DNA of 64,000 nucleotides from Snodgrassella communis (lineage in GTDB: Bacteria; Pseudomonadota; Gammaproteobacteria; Burkholderiales; Neisseriaceae): NCBI RefSeq assembly GCF_914768045.1, contig NZ_CAJZCD010000008.1, positions 24,867-88,866 of the forward strand, read 5' to 3'. The notes under the pieces were generated by a model, which was given only the letters and a program-made list of their open reading frames with translations, was not told the DNA's origin and searched no databases. Below are positions 17,765-27,188 of the stretch, piece after piece (positions within the stretch are counted from its first letter, which is position 1; every line of letters starts with the position of its first letter). The translations under genes were made by a program, and so were the position numbers.

Positions 17765-19129
17765 ATGAAAACAACAAAGCCATACTGTATGGACTGGACC
17801 CGATTACTCAGTGTCCAGCGTTTTAAACTGGATAACGGCTGTGTCGTACCTACTGTAACCGCCTCCAGTGAAGAGGGTGCGGAAGCTTTGCGTACTGATT
17901 TTCACATAGACTATGATCGCGTGGTGTTTTCCAGTGGTTTTCGCCGTCTGGCACGTAAAACGCAGGTGCATCCGTTTGCCCTACATGACCATACACATAA
18001 TCGCCTCACTCATAGCGTTGAAGTAGCCAGCGTTGGACGCAGCTTGGGCAATCGTGTCGGTGTTATGCTGGCGGCTGGGAATTTCTTACCACCGGGCAGT
18101 CATGCTGCCGATATTGGCGCGATAGTGCAGGTAGCCTGTCTGGCACATGATTTTGGTAATCCGCCGTTTGGGCATACTGGTGAAGATGCATTGCGTGAAT
18201 GGTTTCGCGACCCGCAGCATGCACACTATTTACGGGAACTAAGTAATGCCGAGCGTAATGATATTGAAACCTATGAGGGTAATGCACATAGCTTACGGCT
18301 GATAGCCAGTCTGGAAATGTATCAGAACGCTGGAGGCATGCGTCTTACCTCTGCGGTTATCGGCGCTTTGCTGAAATACCCTTGGACAAGTTCGGCTGAA
18401 CAGGGAAGAAATAAATTCAATATTTATCAGACTGAGCTGCCTTTTATTGATTGTGTGGCTCAGGAGCTCGGACTGCCTCAGTCAGGAGAAAATCACTGGG
18501 TGCGACATCCATTATCCTATTTGATGGAAGCGGCCGATGATATTTGCTACGCCTTGCTGGATTTGGAAGATGCCGTTGAACTGGGCTTGTTGCAGGTAGA
18601 TGAAGTAGAACAAATATTATCCAGATTAACCAATAAAGAATATGACTGGCATGACTATGCCAGTCAGGGACGTTGTGCCCGTTTGCGTGGTATTGCTATT
18701 GGTCGCGCGGTAGATGATATTGCCCATACCTTTATCAAGCATCATGGTGATTTATTAAATGGTTCATTCCGTGGCAAAGACTTACTTGCTCTGTCTAGCC
18801 CAGATGTAAATGAGGCACTAAATGCAGCCAAAGAGCTGGCGCGAACGCGGATATTCCGTCATCAAAGCAAGCTGATTACCGAAATCGCTACCTTTCCCTG
18901 TCTCGGTTCAATACTGGGGCTGCTGGTACCCGCTGTACATGCCTTTATTAAAACCGATAAATTGAGCAAACGGCAGGAATTGGCCTTATCCTTATTGAAA
19001 GAACAAAAACTGAGCAAAGACGATAGCTTATATCTGGCTTATATGAAAGTTCTGGATTTTGTCGGCGGAATGACAGATAACACCGCAGCAAAACTGGCAC
19101 GTGAAGTATCTGGTATTGAAATGTTGTAG
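17765..19129 (+). CDS. dgt: dNTP triphosphohydrolase (dGTPase-like, HD superfamily)
   Basis: HD-domain enzyme that cleaves dNTPs to deoxynucleoside and triphosphate, 454 residues, matching the long type-2/3 dGTPase-like proteins. The metal site is visible: LTHSVEVASVGRSLG (first His, about 79-93), ACLAHDFGNPPFGHTGEDAL (the HD pair, about 121-140) and ADDICYALLDLEDAVELG (distal Asp, about 257-274). The leader (17690-17747) has two copies of GGTGATTTCAGCC, 27 bases apart, and GGCTGAA, which can pair with TTCAGCC. Alternative start at the Met of residue 9. No clear ribosome-binding site. Confidence 0.92.
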   Translation: MKTTKPYCMDWTRLLSVQRFKLDNGCVVPTVTASSEEGAEALRTDFHIDYDRVVFSSGFRRLARKTQVHPFALHDHTHNRLTHSVEVASVGRSLGNRVGVMLAAGNFLPPGSHAADIGAIVQVACLAHDFGNPPFGHTGEDALREWFRDPQHAHYLRELSNAERNDIETYEGNAHSLRLIASLEMYQNAGGMRLTSAVIGALLKYPWTSSAEQGRNKFNIYQTELPFIDCVAQELGLPQSGENHWVRHPLSYLMEAADDICYALLDLEDAVELGLLQVDEVEQILSRLTNKEYDWHDYASQGRCARLRGIAIGRAVDDIAHTFIKHHGDLLNGSFRGKDLLALSSPDVNEALNAAKELARTRIFRHQSKLITEIATFPCLGSILGLLVPAVHAFIKTDKLSKRQELALSLLKEQKLSKDDSLYLAYMKVLDFVGGMTDNTAAKLAREVSGIEML

Positions 19130-19206
19130 ATTTTGTATCGGCTGTTTTGAAAAAACATATAAATCATAAATATAAATATTTTTTCTATGTTTGTTTGCGT
19201 TTTTGC

Positions 19207-19235
19207 TTGCCAAAACTCAGATTATTGCGTATTAT
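19207..19235 (+). promoter_or_regulatory. Sigma-70 promoter of the tRNA-Arg/tRNA-Glu operon
   Basis: TTGCCA (19207-19212), a 17-base spacer and TATTAT (19230-19235), followed by a GC-rich discriminator CGCGC as usual for stringently controlled stable-RNA genes. It lies 46 bases upstream of tRNA-Arg. Confidence 0.75.
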
Positions 19236-19281
19236 CGCGCTTCTTGATTTTCAGTGACTCGTTGATGAGTTTGAAATCAAT

Positions 19282-19358
19282 GCACCCGTAGCTCAGTTGG
19301 ATAGAGTATCTGGCTACGAACCAGAGGGTCGGGCGTTCGAATCGCTCCGGGTGCACCA
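19282..19358 (+). tRNA. tRNA-Arg (anticodon ACG)
   Basis: Complete 77-nt cloverleaf including encoded CCA. Acceptor GCACCCG/CGGGTGC, discriminator A, anticodon loop CTACGAA within CTGGCTACGAACCAG, T-loop GTTCGAATC. The ACG anticodon is normally modified to ICG and reads CGU, CGC and CGA. Co-transcribed with tRNA-Glu 10 bases downstream. Confidence 0.97.
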
Positions 19359-19368
19359 GTAAGACAAC

Positions 19369-19443
19369 GCGCCCATCGTCTAGCGGTTAGGACATCGCCC
19401 TTTCACGGCGGTAACCGGGGTTCGATTCCCCGTGGGCGTGCCA
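19369..19443 (+). tRNA. tRNA-Glu (anticodon TTC)
   Basis: 75-nt cloverleaf with encoded CCA. Anticodon stem-loop CCGCC-like CGCCCTTTCACGGCG with TTC, T-arm CGGGGTTCGATTCCCCG, discriminator G. The first acceptor pair is G-U (GCGCCCA with TGGGCGT). Second gene of the Arg-Glu operon, followed directly by a strong terminator. Confidence 0.96.
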
Positions 19444-19450
19444 GATTCTG

Positions 19451-19486
19451 AAAACCTGTTTGATTTTTCAAACAGGTTTTTTTATT
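19451..19486 (+). terminator. Terminator of the tRNA-Arg/tRNA-Glu operon
   Basis: A 12-bp stem AAAACCTGTTTG/CAAACAGGTTTT, a 6-nt loop and a long T-run, 8 bases after the tRNA-Glu CCA. Confidence 0.92.
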
Positions 19487-19602
19487 TTATTTGAATTTAT
19501 GGGTGATATATTCATCTGGCTGATATAGGTCTCCATAACCATGCTTATTAGCGTGATAACTGAATCAGCCTGAGTCATTGTCACCGATAACGGTAAATTA
19601 TT

Positions 19603-21660
19603 TTATACTCCTAAATAAGCGGCACGTTGCGACAGCCAGCGTTGCAGATGTTTATTAACTGCTTCCGGTTGCTGGCTAATCAGGATCGGCGCCAGATCAC
19701 GTGCTTTTTCCAGTAATGGCAAATCTTCTTCCAGATTGGCAAAGCGCAGCATAGGTACACCACTTTGGCGTGCTCCCAGAAATTCTCCCGGGCCCCGAAT
19801 ATTTAAATCCTGTCTGGCAATCTCAAAACCATCAGTATTTTCATAAATTACTTTCAGGCGCGCTTTGGCTAAATCGCCCAGTGGTTCACTAAACAACAAT
19901 ACACAGCGGCTGGCTGCTGCTCCGCGACCCACGCGCCCGCGTAGTTGATGCAGTTGCGCTAGCCCCATACGCTCAGCATGTTCAATAACCATTAGACTGG
20001 CATTAGGCACATCCACCCCAACTTCAATCACAGTGGTTGCCACCAGTACCTGAGTACGACCTTCGACAAATGCAGCCATTACTGCTGCTTTTTCCGCAGG
20101 CTTCAGCCGGCCATGTATCAGACCTATAGTTAGTTCTGGCAATGCGGTCTGTAATTGAGCAACAGTATCCACTGCTGTTTGTAATTGTAATGTTTCCGAT
20201 TCCTCAATTAACGGACATACCCAATACACCTGTCTGCCCTGAATACAGGTATGTTTGACCAGCTTTTCCACTTCATGCCGGCGGGTACTGTTCACCAGAC
20301 GAGTGACCACCGGTGTGCGTCCGGGCGGCAGCTCATCAATCACTGAAACATCCAGATCAGCAAAAAAACTCATTGCCAGTGTGCGCGGTATCGGTGTGGC
20401 AGACATCATTAACTGATGTACATCATCTCCTTTATTCTTTAAAGCCAGACGCTGAGCTACACCAAAGCGGTGTTGTTCATCAACAATCACTAACCCCAGA
20501 TTATGAAAGGCCACATCATCCTGAAACAGCGCGTGCGTGCCAACAGCCAGTTGAACGGTACCATTTGTCAGCTCATTCTTTGCCTCTTCACGGGCTTTTT
20601 TACGCACACTGCCGGAAAGCCAGACAATCCTGATTCCTAATGGCGCAAACCATTGCTGAAATTTCAAATAATGCTGCTCAGCCAGAATTTCTGTGGGTGC
20701 CATCACGGCTACCTGAAAACCTGCTTCCATTGCTGCTGCGGCTGCCAATGCACAAACAATGGTCTTGCCACTGCCCACATCTCCCTGCAATAAACGGTGC
20801 ATCGGATGTGTTTGTGCCAAATCATTAGTGATTTCAGCAATAGCGCGCTGTTGTGCCGTAGTTAAAGCGAAACCCAGATTAGCCAGTAAAGGTTGACTGA
20901 TGTGTCCATCACCACATAAAGCTGTGGCATGACCACTCAAACGCTGCTGGCGTGCCAGCCGCATTGACAATTGCTGTGCCAGCAATTCATCAAATTTCAG
21001 CCGCTGCCATGCAGGCAAAGTACCTTCATGTAAGTCCCGTGCTGTGTACTCAGGTGGAGGTGAATGCAGAAAAGTCACACTTTCCAGAAAGGGAGGTAAT
21101 TGCAGTTGTTGTAATAGCTCGGCTGGCAGAGTATCGTCTGCTGGCAGATGCTTAAGCGCAGCCTGAATCAGCCGCCGTAAAGTGGGTTGATTCAGCCCGT
21201 TCACTGTAGGATAGACAGGTGTCAGGCTTTCAGCTAATCCCTTGTCAATATCGGTACGAATTTTAGGATGTACCATTTCATCACCAAAAAAGCCATGTCT
21301 GATTTCACCCAGAGCACGAATGACATTGCCTTCGGCCAATTGCTTTTGCTGGCTAGGGTAAAAATGCAGAAAACGAAGATACAGAACATAACCGGACACA
21401 TCTTTGACCTGTACTACTAACTGTTTGCGTGGACGAAATTGTATTTGCTGATGAATTACCGTTGCTTCAATCTGCACGGGTACGCCCGTCTGGGCATCAG
21501 CAATTGGGGTGATATGAGTTTCGTCTTCATAGCGTAAAGGCAAATGCAGAGCCAAATCCCAGATATTACTGATATTGAGCTTGGCCAGTTTGGCAAGAGT
21601 GCCTGCATTAACTGGAAAAGGAAAAGCAGCAGTAGACATGTTCAAACAGATAAAAGACAT
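19603..21660 (-). CDS. recG: ATP-dependent DNA helicase RecG
   Basis: Superfamily 2 helicase that regresses stalled forks and branch-migrates recombination intermediates. 685 residues (E. coli 693). An N-terminal wedge/OB domain (about 1-235) includes VQIEATVIHQQIQFRPRKQL. Helicase motifs: I QGDVGSGKTIVCALAA (about 293-309), II VIVDEQHRFGVAQR (DEQH), III MSATPIPRTLAMSFF, VI QLRGRVGRGAAASRC. The C-terminal part is NIRGPGEFLGARQSG. The Met at residue 8 (21639) is an alternative start; neither has a good ribosome-binding site. Monocistronic between the tRNA operon and ilvD. Confidence 0.96.
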   Translation of the reverse strand: MSFICLNMSTAAFPFPVNAGTLAKLAKLNISNIWDLALHLPLRYEDETHITPIADAQTGVPVQIEATVIHQQIQFRPRKQLVVQVKDVSGYVLYLRFLHFYPSQQKQLAEGNVIRALGEIRHGFFGDEMVHPKIRTDIDKGLAESLTPVYPTVNGLNQPTLRRLIQAALKHLPADDTLPAELLQQLQLPPFLESVTFLHSPPPEYTARDLHEGTLPAWQRLKFDELLAQQLSMRLARQQRLSGHATALCGDGHISQPLLANLGFALTTAQQRAIAEITNDLAQTHPMHRLLQGDVGSGKTIVCALAAAAAMEAGFQVAVMAPTEILAEQHYLKFQQWFAPLGIRIVWLSGSVRKKAREEAKNELTNGTVQLAVGTHALFQDDVAFHNLGLVIVDEQHRFGVAQRLALKNKGDDVHQLMMSATPIPRTLAMSFFADLDVSVIDELPPGRTPVVTRLVNSTRRHEVEKLVKHTCIQGRQVYWVCPLIEESETLQLQTAVDTVAQLQTALPELTIGLIHGRLKPAEKAAVMAAFVEGRTQVLVATTVIEVGVDVPNASLMVIEHAERMGLAQLHQLRGRVGRGAAASRCVLLFSEPLGDLAKARLKVIYENTDGFEIARQDLNIRGPGEFLGARQSGVPMLRFANLEEDLPLLEKARDLAPILISQQPEAVNKHLQRWLSQRAAYLGV

Positions 21661-21842
21661 GATGCAACACTGCTACCATAACATGTTTAAACGCATATCG
21701 CTATTTTGTCTGGCTTTACCGCTGATTCATGACAGATAAATGACTGATAATTATTAAACAGACTTGTTTACCACAAAAAGAACCCGTTTTGCTGATCGGT
21801 AATTTTTTATCCGCAGCAAAACGGGTGGTTTTTCAGAAGTAA

Positions 21843-23711
21843 TTAATCTTGTCGTTCTACCTGAGTGACATCACGTACTGCACCGGTATCAGCACTGGTA
21901 GTCATCGCGGCATAGGCGCGTAAAGCAACGGAAACATGGCGTTGGCGCTCTACCGGCTTCCATGCACGGGCACCACGGCTTTCCATTTCTGTCCGGCGTT
22001 GTTGTAATTCACTATCAGATACAGCCAGATGAATCCGGCGTGCAGGAATATCAATTTCAATAATATCTCCCTCGTGTACCAGACCAATATTACCGCCTTC
22101 AGCAGCTTCTGGTGAAGCGTGGCCAATTGACAAGCCGGATGTACCACCGGAAAAACGGCCATCGGTAAGTAAAGCACAGGCCTTACCCAAGCCTTTGGAT
22201 TTCAAATAACTGGTTGGATAAAGCATTTCCTGCATACCGGGCCCGCCTTTAGGGCCTTCATAACGGATAATAACCACATCACCAGCTACAATATGATTGC
22301 CCAGAATGGCTTCAACCGCAGCATCCTGACTTTCAAAGACACGTGCCCGACCGCTAAATTTAAGAATACTGTCGTCTACACCTGCGGTTTTTACCACACA
22401 GCCGCGTTCGGCCAGATTGCCAAACAAAACTGCCAAACCGCCATCTTGTGAATAGGCGTGCTCCTTATCACGGATACAGCCATTTTCGCGATCCAGATCA
22501 AGCGATGGCCACATACAGTTTTGCGAAAAAGCTTCGGTTGAACGTACACCACCTGGTGCCGCCTGATATCGTTGTTTTGCTTCGGTATTGTCTGGATTGC
22601 TTACATCCCAGTGCGCAATTGCATCTGCCAGCGTGGGCATATGCACTGTATGCACACTGGTATCCAGCAATCCGGCACGATTGAGCTGGGACAGAATGGC
22701 CATTACACCACCAGCGCGATGTACATCTTCCATATGATATTTCTGCGTAGCTGGTGCAACTTTACACAGACAGGGAACATGCCGGCTTAACTGGTCGATA
22801 TCGGCCATTTTGAAATTAACCCCAGCTTCAGTAGCAGCGGCGAGCAGGTGCAATACCGTATTGGTAGAACCGCCCATAGCGATATCAAGACTCATGGCAT
22901 TATTAAACGCAGCCTTAGTAGCAATGCTGCGTGGCAGAACACTGCTATCATCCTGCTCATAATAGCGTTTGGCTAATTCAACAATACGCCGGCCAGCCTC
23001 AAGAAACAGCTCTTTACGTAATGCATGGGTAGCCAGTAAAGAACCATTACCGGGCAAAGACAAGCCCAGTGCCTCAGTCAGACAGTTCATCGAATTGGCC
23101 GTAAACATGCCGGAGCAGGAGCCGCAGGTAGGGCAGGCACTACGTTCTACATTGGCCACGGTTTCATCGCTGATCTTATCGTTACCGGCTTCAATCATCG
23201 CATCAATCAAATCCAGCTTGCGTGTCTGTTGCTGACCATTAGACATAGCGATGATTTTACCAGCCTCCATCGGGCCGCCGGATACAAATATGGTTGGAAT
23301 ATTCAGGCGCATCGACGCCATCAGCATTCCCGGGGTAATTTTGTCACAGTTGGATATACACACCAGCGCATCTGCACAATGGGCATTAACCATATATTCA
23401 ACACTATCGGCAATCAGGTCGCGTGAAGGCAAACTGTACAGCATCCCTTCATGTCCCATAGCAATGCCATCATCTACGGCTATAGTATTAAATTCCTTAG
23501 CGATACCACCAGAACGCTCAATTTCGCGTGCTACTAGCTGACCAATATTATGTAAATGTACATGGCCGGGAACAAACTGAGTAAAAGAATTGGCAATGGC
23601 AATAATGGGTTTACCGAAATCGTTATCGGCAACACCAGTTGCGCGCCATAACGCTCGCGCACCAGCCATATTGCGCCCGTGTGTAGAAGTCTGTGAACGG
23701 TATTGTGGCAT
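21843..23711 (-). CDS. ilvD: Dihydroxy-acid dehydratase
   Basis: Fe-S enzyme that dehydrates 2,3-dihydroxy-isovalerate and 2,3-dihydroxy-3-methylvalerate in valine and isoleucine synthesis. 622 residues (E. coli 616), nearly collinear. Cluster and metal ligands are seen in [19 protein letters not shown] and [18 protein letters not shown]; also [12 protein letters not shown] and [18 protein letters not shown]. Although an ATG occurs 6 bases earlier (23717), it directly abuts AAGGGA. The ATG at 23711 has that element at proper spacing and starts [20 protein letters not shown], the family N-terminus. Upstream lies an RDD gene with a terminator between. A decayed internal copy of ilvD lies at 24893-25200. 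Confidence 0.97.
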   Translation of the reverse strand: MPQYRSQTSTHGRNMAGARALWRATGVADNDFGKPIIAIANSFTQFVPGHVHLHNIGQLVAREIERSGGIAKEFNTIAVDDGIAMGHEGMLYSLPSRDLIADSVEYMVNAHCADALVCISNCDKITPGMLMASMRLNIPTIFVSGGPMEAGKIIAMSNGQQQTRKLDLIDAMIEAGNDKISDETVANVERSACPTCGSCSGMFTANSMNCLTEALGLSLPGNGSLLATHALRKELFLEAGRRIVELAKRYYEQDDSSVLPRSIATKAAFNNAMSLDIAMGGSTNTVLHLLAAATEAGVNFKMADIDQLSRHVPCLCKVAPATQKYHMEDVHRAGGVMAILSQLNRAGLLDTSVHTVHMPTLADAIAHWDVSNPDNTEAKQRYQAAPGGVRSTEAFSQNCMWPSLDLDRENGCIRDKEHAYSQDGGLAVLFGNLAERGCVVKTAGVDDSILKFSGRARVFESQDAAVEAILGNHIVAGDVVIIRYEGPKGGPGMQEMLYPTSYLKSKGLGKACALLTDGRFSGGTSGLSIGHASPEAAEGGNIGLVHEGDIIEIDIPARRIHLAVSDSELQQRRTEMESRGARAWKPVERQRHVSVALRAYAAMTTSADTGAVRDVTQVERQD

Positions 23712-23751
23712 GATCATTCCCTTGTAATGTTTTTTATCTGTAAATGTAAAA

Positions 23752-23780
23752 CAACTGCCAGCATAGTACGCAGGCAGTTG
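23752..23780 (-). terminator. Terminator between the first RDD gene and ilvD
   Basis: An 8-bp stem CAACTGCC/GGCAGTTG with a 13-nt loop. On the minus strand it is followed by TTTTACATTT, 18 bases after the RDD stop codon. A degenerate second copy of this intergenic segment occurs at about 25205-25290. Confidence 0.7.
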
Positions 23781-23798
23781 ATATTTGTAAACTCAGGA

Positions 23799-24362
23799 CT
23801 AAATTTTAATTACAATGGTTTTAGCCAGATAGTCTTCTAAAGTGCGCCGATAGGTTGCGGTACGAAATAACATAAACAGGCAAAGAATATAAAAAAATAA
23901 AGTTATCGGCTTAGATTTAATTAAAGCAATTTCAATGTCTTGATAAAAGAGCAGGTTTAGCGTTAGACCTACTATAAGTAATGCAACATAAGGAATTACT
24001 GTACGGAATAAAACAGTTCCGATAAATCCGGGATTGCTACCATCTATTTTGATAACTTTTATTCCTAGCAGTTTTTTTCCAAAGGATTGACCTTTTGTAC
24101 TCATCATAATGCTCTGACCAATAAAATACATTAATATCGGAACTAAAGTAGCCAATATTAAACATATTTTTCCGGCTAGGGCACTGTGCAACATTTTGGC
24201 TATAAGTCCAAAGAAAAGTGTACCCAGAATCATACCAAGATGAAAAATCAGCACGTTAATTATAGCAGCAGCAATCCGACTCCAAGGAGAGGCTAGTTCA
24301 ACTTCAATTTCATAATCATCTGCTAAGCTACTGTTAGATGAGGAAGAATGAAAATCAGTCAT
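23799..24362 (-). CDS. RDD family membrane protein (array member 1)
   Basis: 187-residue membrane protein of the RDD family. Family features: an N-terminal EVELASPWSRIAAAIINVLI with the conserved Arg entering the first transmembrane helix, then GQSFGKKLLGIKVIKIDGSN between helices 2 and 3, GTVLFRTVIPYVALL, and a cytoplasmic C-terminus RRTLEDYLAKTIVIKI. About four hydrophobic segments. RDD proteins have no general function; some are implicated in transport. This is the copy nearest ilvD in an array with two other intact paralogues and one pseudogene, all on the minus strand. A terminator separates it from ilvD. Confidence 0.85.
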   Translation of the reverse strand: MTDFHSSSSNSSLADDYEIEVELASPWSRIAAAIINVLIFHLGMILGTLFFGLIAKMLHSALAGKICLILATLVPILMYFIGQSIMMSTKGQSFGKKLLGIKVIKIDGSNPGFIGTVLFRTVIPYVALLIVGLTLNLLFYQDIEIALIKSKPITLFFYILCLFMLFRTATYRRTLEDYLAKTIVIKI

Positions 24363-24484
24363 ATGTAGAGTTATCCATTAACTTAATACAAGTTGTATAG
24401 AACAAATTTTAACTTAAAATGATTAATAATCACAATAAATGTATTTGTGGCAATTTTCATTAATTCATTATGTTTTTATACATT

Positions 24485-24825
24485 AATTACAATTGTGTTA
24501 GCAAGATAGTCTTGTAAAGTTCGGCGATTGTTTTTTTTTTTTTTTTTTGAGAAATAGCATGATTAAACAAATATATACGTAAATTTATAATAAAAATCAC
24601 AGCTAATTGAGAAATAAATGATGGTAGTATGAAACTTCATATCGGTTGTAAGAATATAAACAATAATACTGACCCCGAAAGCATATTAAATACAATCTTA
24701 CGTACTAATACCGTGCCAATAAAACCAGACTTTTGTCCATTGGTTTTGATGACTTTGATTCTCATCAATCGTTTACCAATCTCAGATTTTGTATATTTTG
24801 CTGTTATAGATAATGGTTAATTCTG
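24485..24825 (-). pseudogene. RDD family pseudogene with an 18-nt homopolymer
   Basis: Translation of the minus strand gives RDD-like segments: a middle part resembling KYTKSEIGKRLMRIKVIKTN then SGFIGTVLVRKIVFNML, and a C-terminal part NRRTLQDYLANTIVIN. Between them are an in-frame TGA (near 24647) and a run of 18 T on the plus strand (24531-24548; A18 in the coding strand), which puts the C-terminal part out of frame by one base. The N-terminal RDD helix is missing. Most similar in sequence to the neighbouring RDD copies at 23799 and 25369. Confidence 0.8.
24531..24548. repeat. 18-nt poly-T (poly-A on the coding strand) tract
   Basis: Uninterrupted T18 within the RDD pseudogene. Tracts of this length are prone to slipped-strand length change. 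A17 or A20 would rejoin the downstream RDD C-terminal frame. Confidence 0.9.
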
Positions 24826-24892
24826 CCACTAAATTTTGCGATAAATCTACTCATCGTACTTTTCCGGTTCTGAATGGGGACTGCTTATCTTC

Positions 24893-25200
24893 CATATAAT
24901 GTTTTTGTGTAGCTGGTGCAACTTTATACAGACGGGGTACATGCCGGCTTAACTGATTGATAATGAACATTTTGAAATTAACCCCAGCAGCGGTGAGCAG
25001 ATGCGATACCATAGTGATAGAATCGATCACAACGATATCCAGACCCGTGGCATTATTGAAAGCTGCTTTGGTAGCCATGTTGCAAGGGAGGATGATGCTA
25101 TCATGCGCTTATGATTGCGTTTGGCTAATTCAACAATATGACGGGCGTCGTCGAGAAACCGTTCTTTATGTAAAGCATGTGTGGAAAGTATCCTAATCGG
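24893..25200 (-). pseudogene. Decayed internal fragment of ilvD
   Basis: Aligns by eye over about 300 bases with ilvD positions 22724-23060: both contain TAGCTGGTGCAACTTTA, ACATGCCGGCTTAACTG, TTTTGAAATTAACCCCAGC and GCGTTTGGCTAATTCAACAA. On the minus strand it still encodes [33 protein letters not shown] and [13 protein letters not shown], but with deletions, substitutions (for example loss of GGSTNT) and a frameshift. The N-terminal 220 codons and the C-terminal half are absent. It is followed at 25205-25290 by a degraded copy of the ilvD-RDD intergenic region. Not a functional gene. Confidence 0.9.
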
Positions 25201-25204
25201 CAGT

Positions 25205-25290
25205 GCCAGTTACGCGGCATAGTACACGCGCACTGGCATATGCAGGCTATTGATATTTGTAAACTCAAGGCTGACTGTTAATTACAGTAA
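25205..25290. repeat. Second copy of the ilvD-RDD intergenic segment
   Basis: Resembles 23752-23810: both contain GCATAGTAC and TTGATATTTGTAAACTCA, then TTAATTACA. It lies between the ilvD fragment and the next intact RDD gene, preserving the ilvD-spacer-RDD order. An additional similar motif TAATTCTGCCA(C/A) is found at 24820 and 25289. Confidence 0.75.
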
Positions 25291-25368
25291 TTCTGCCAAC
25301 AAATTTCCAGTGTAAGCTCAGGTTTATTTTTTCGAGACAGTGTGTGTTGATAGGTATTATCTATATGA

Positions 25369-25962
25369 CTATTTCTCTGCTTTTATAACTATTGTTCTGG
25401 CTAAATAATCCTGAAGAGTACGTTGATTTGTAGTTTTTCGGAAAAGCATAATCAGGCAAATAAACGGAAGCAGATAAGCAAATAAAAATTCAGCAGCTAT
25501 CTCAGGAAAGTTAAATAAGTGAACAAATATAAACACAACAATAACTGAAATAATCTTGTTAATTATGTTAAAAACACCTTCGCGAAGTAATACAGTACCA
25601 ACAAATCCCGGATTTTGTCCGTCAATGCCAATAACTTTAATACCCATCAGGCGTTTGCCAAAAGATTGGCCGGTTTTGCTCATTTGTATAAATTGAAAGA
25701 TAGCAAAGACTAATAGAGATATAGAAATGCATATTATTAAACTTATAACTATAATATCGTCAGATTCAGATTGTAAGACAAATTTAACAAAAATAAAAGC
25801 GGGTATACAGCCAATAAGGGCAACCAAAGTTAGCAAGAGATTGTTAATAATATATGCGCTAATTCTGTTCCAGGGACTGGCAAGTTCAACTTCAACTTCC
25901 CTATCTATTGTATGGTCATATTGATGATTATTTGTTGAAAAGTTTTCTTGGGTATTAGACAT
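25369..25962 (-). CDS. RDD family membrane protein (array member 2)
   Basis: 197-residue RDD protein. EVEVELASPWNRISAYIINN precedes the first helix, GQSFGKRLMGIKVIGIDGQN and GFVGTVLLREGVFNIINK follow the second, and the C-terminus is NQRTLQDYLARTIVIKAEK. About four hydrophobic segments. It shares the N- and C-terminal cytoplasmic motifs with the copies at 23799 and 26370, while the membrane segments have diverged. Sits immediately upstream (in transcription order) of the duplicated ilvD fragment. Function unknown. Confidence 0.85.
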   Translation of the reverse strand: MSNTQENFSTNNHQYDHTIDREVEVELASPWNRISAYIINNLLLTLVALIGCIPAFIFVKFVLQSESDDIIVISLIICISISLLVFAIFQFIQMSKTGQSFGKRLMGIKVIGIDGQNPGFVGTVLLREGVFNIINKIISVIVVFIFVHLFNFPEIAAEFLFAYLLPFICLIMLFRKTTNQRTLQDYLARTIVIKAEK

Positions 25963-26369
25963 AATTGATTTTTCTAAAAATTAGTTGATGAAAATTACAT
26001 AAATAACTTTAATTGTTACAGTAATTGTTTCTTCTGCTACAATAGCTATACATAAAATATAAAATATACTGTTAAATATTTTAAGTAATATTGCTTTTAA
26101 GTTCTATAATTTTTTTGTGATCAATATTCAGCTCCTATTTTTATACGCTTCTCAGTTTCTCGATAGAGTATAAATAATTACGTTACTGTTATTGGTTGGT
26201 GGTGATTGATCAATAGCAAGCAACTTTTATTGTTCAAATTAACCGGTTTTCTATTGAACGATTAAATGATTACTTGTTCGAACTATTGATTTGCTATCCA
26301 TACTGAGTATTAAATATCTGATATAGGCTTATTAATAGTCCCTGTAACAACCACAATCAGAATATCTAA
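25963..26369. other. AT-rich spacer between two RDD genes
   Basis: About 400 bases with no ORF I can support. It should contain the promoter of the 25369 gene. No hairpin with a T-run was noticed. Confidence 0.4.
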
Positions 26370-27002
26370 TTAACGTTTGGGAATTTTAACTGTTACAGGC
26401 TTATTGGAAGTTTTATCTTTGACAACGATTGTATCTGCCAGAAAATCCTGTAATGTTCGCCGCTGCCACTTATTAATAAATACCATAGCCGGAAAAAGCA
26501 TAAAGACAAAGTAACCAATGCCTAAAGTCAATGTGCCTATTATTACTACTATTAATTGATATACGATTTCGCGCAAAATAACATTGCGTATAAAGCCAGG
26601 ATTATCACCATTGGTTCTGATTACCCTGATATTTAGCATGCGTTTACCTATAGACTGACCATATTTAGTCATCCAGCTTATTTGCCATGCGGTAAAAATA
26701 ATTAGAGCCATTATCGTTATCATGATAATAGTCAACGTTTGCGGTAGTGTAAGCCACTCTAGAAAAAACTCTGTAAATTCATCCGAGTCGTACTCTTCCT
26801 TCATAGTTTCGAATAATGCTGATAGTGAATAGATATATATGGGCAAAAAAATGATATATTGGAATAGCTGATTGATGGTTATTGCACACAGACGATAGGC
26901 AGGTGAGGCCAGCTCCAGTTTACCATCTGCTAATGCCGGCATAGGTTGTATGTAGTTATTATAACCAGATGTGTTTTCGTTAATGTTGAATTGTTTTTTC
27001 AT
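26370..27002 (-). CDS. RDD family membrane protein (array member 3)
   Basis: 210-residue RDD protein, the most diverged of the intact copies. GKLELASPAYRLCAITINQL leads into helix 1, YGQSIGKRMLNIRVIRTNGD and GFIRNVILREIVYQLIVVII follow, and the C-terminus is RRTLQDFLADTIVVKDKT with a basic tail VTVKIPKR. About four hydrophobic segments. Lies downstream of nusB but behind the nusB terminator, so it probably has its own promoter in the 27003-27129 spacer. Confidence 0.85.
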   Translation of the reverse strand: MKKQFNINENTSGYNNYIQPMPALADGKLELASPAYRLCAITINQLFQYIIFLPIYIYSLSALFETMKEEYDSDEFTEFFLEWLTLPQTLTIIMITIMALIIFTAWQISWMTKYGQSIGKRMLNIRVIRTNGDNPGFIRNVILREIVYQLIVVIIGTLTLGIGYFVFMLFPAMVFINKWQRRTLQDFLADTIVVKDKTSNKPVTVKIPKR

Positions 27003-27129
27003 GTAATTAATTAATATTTGATGTAATATAAATATGTTTTATTGTAAATAAATAAGAAGTATCCTGCAATACTAATTTTTAATGAAATGATACATAAAAT
27101 AAAATATTTATGTTTTTGATTGTGGTTGA

Positions 27130-27167
27130 AAAAACAGACAGGTTGATCAATCAACCTGTCTGTTTTT
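27130..27167 (-). terminator. Terminator of the ribH-nusB operon
   Basis: A perfect 17-bp stem (27130-27146 with 27151-27167) and 4-nt loop containing AACAGACAGGTTGA. A- and T-rich ends make it usable in both directions. Confidence 0.92.
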
Positions 27168-27188
27168 ACATTTGGGGTGCCAGTTTCT

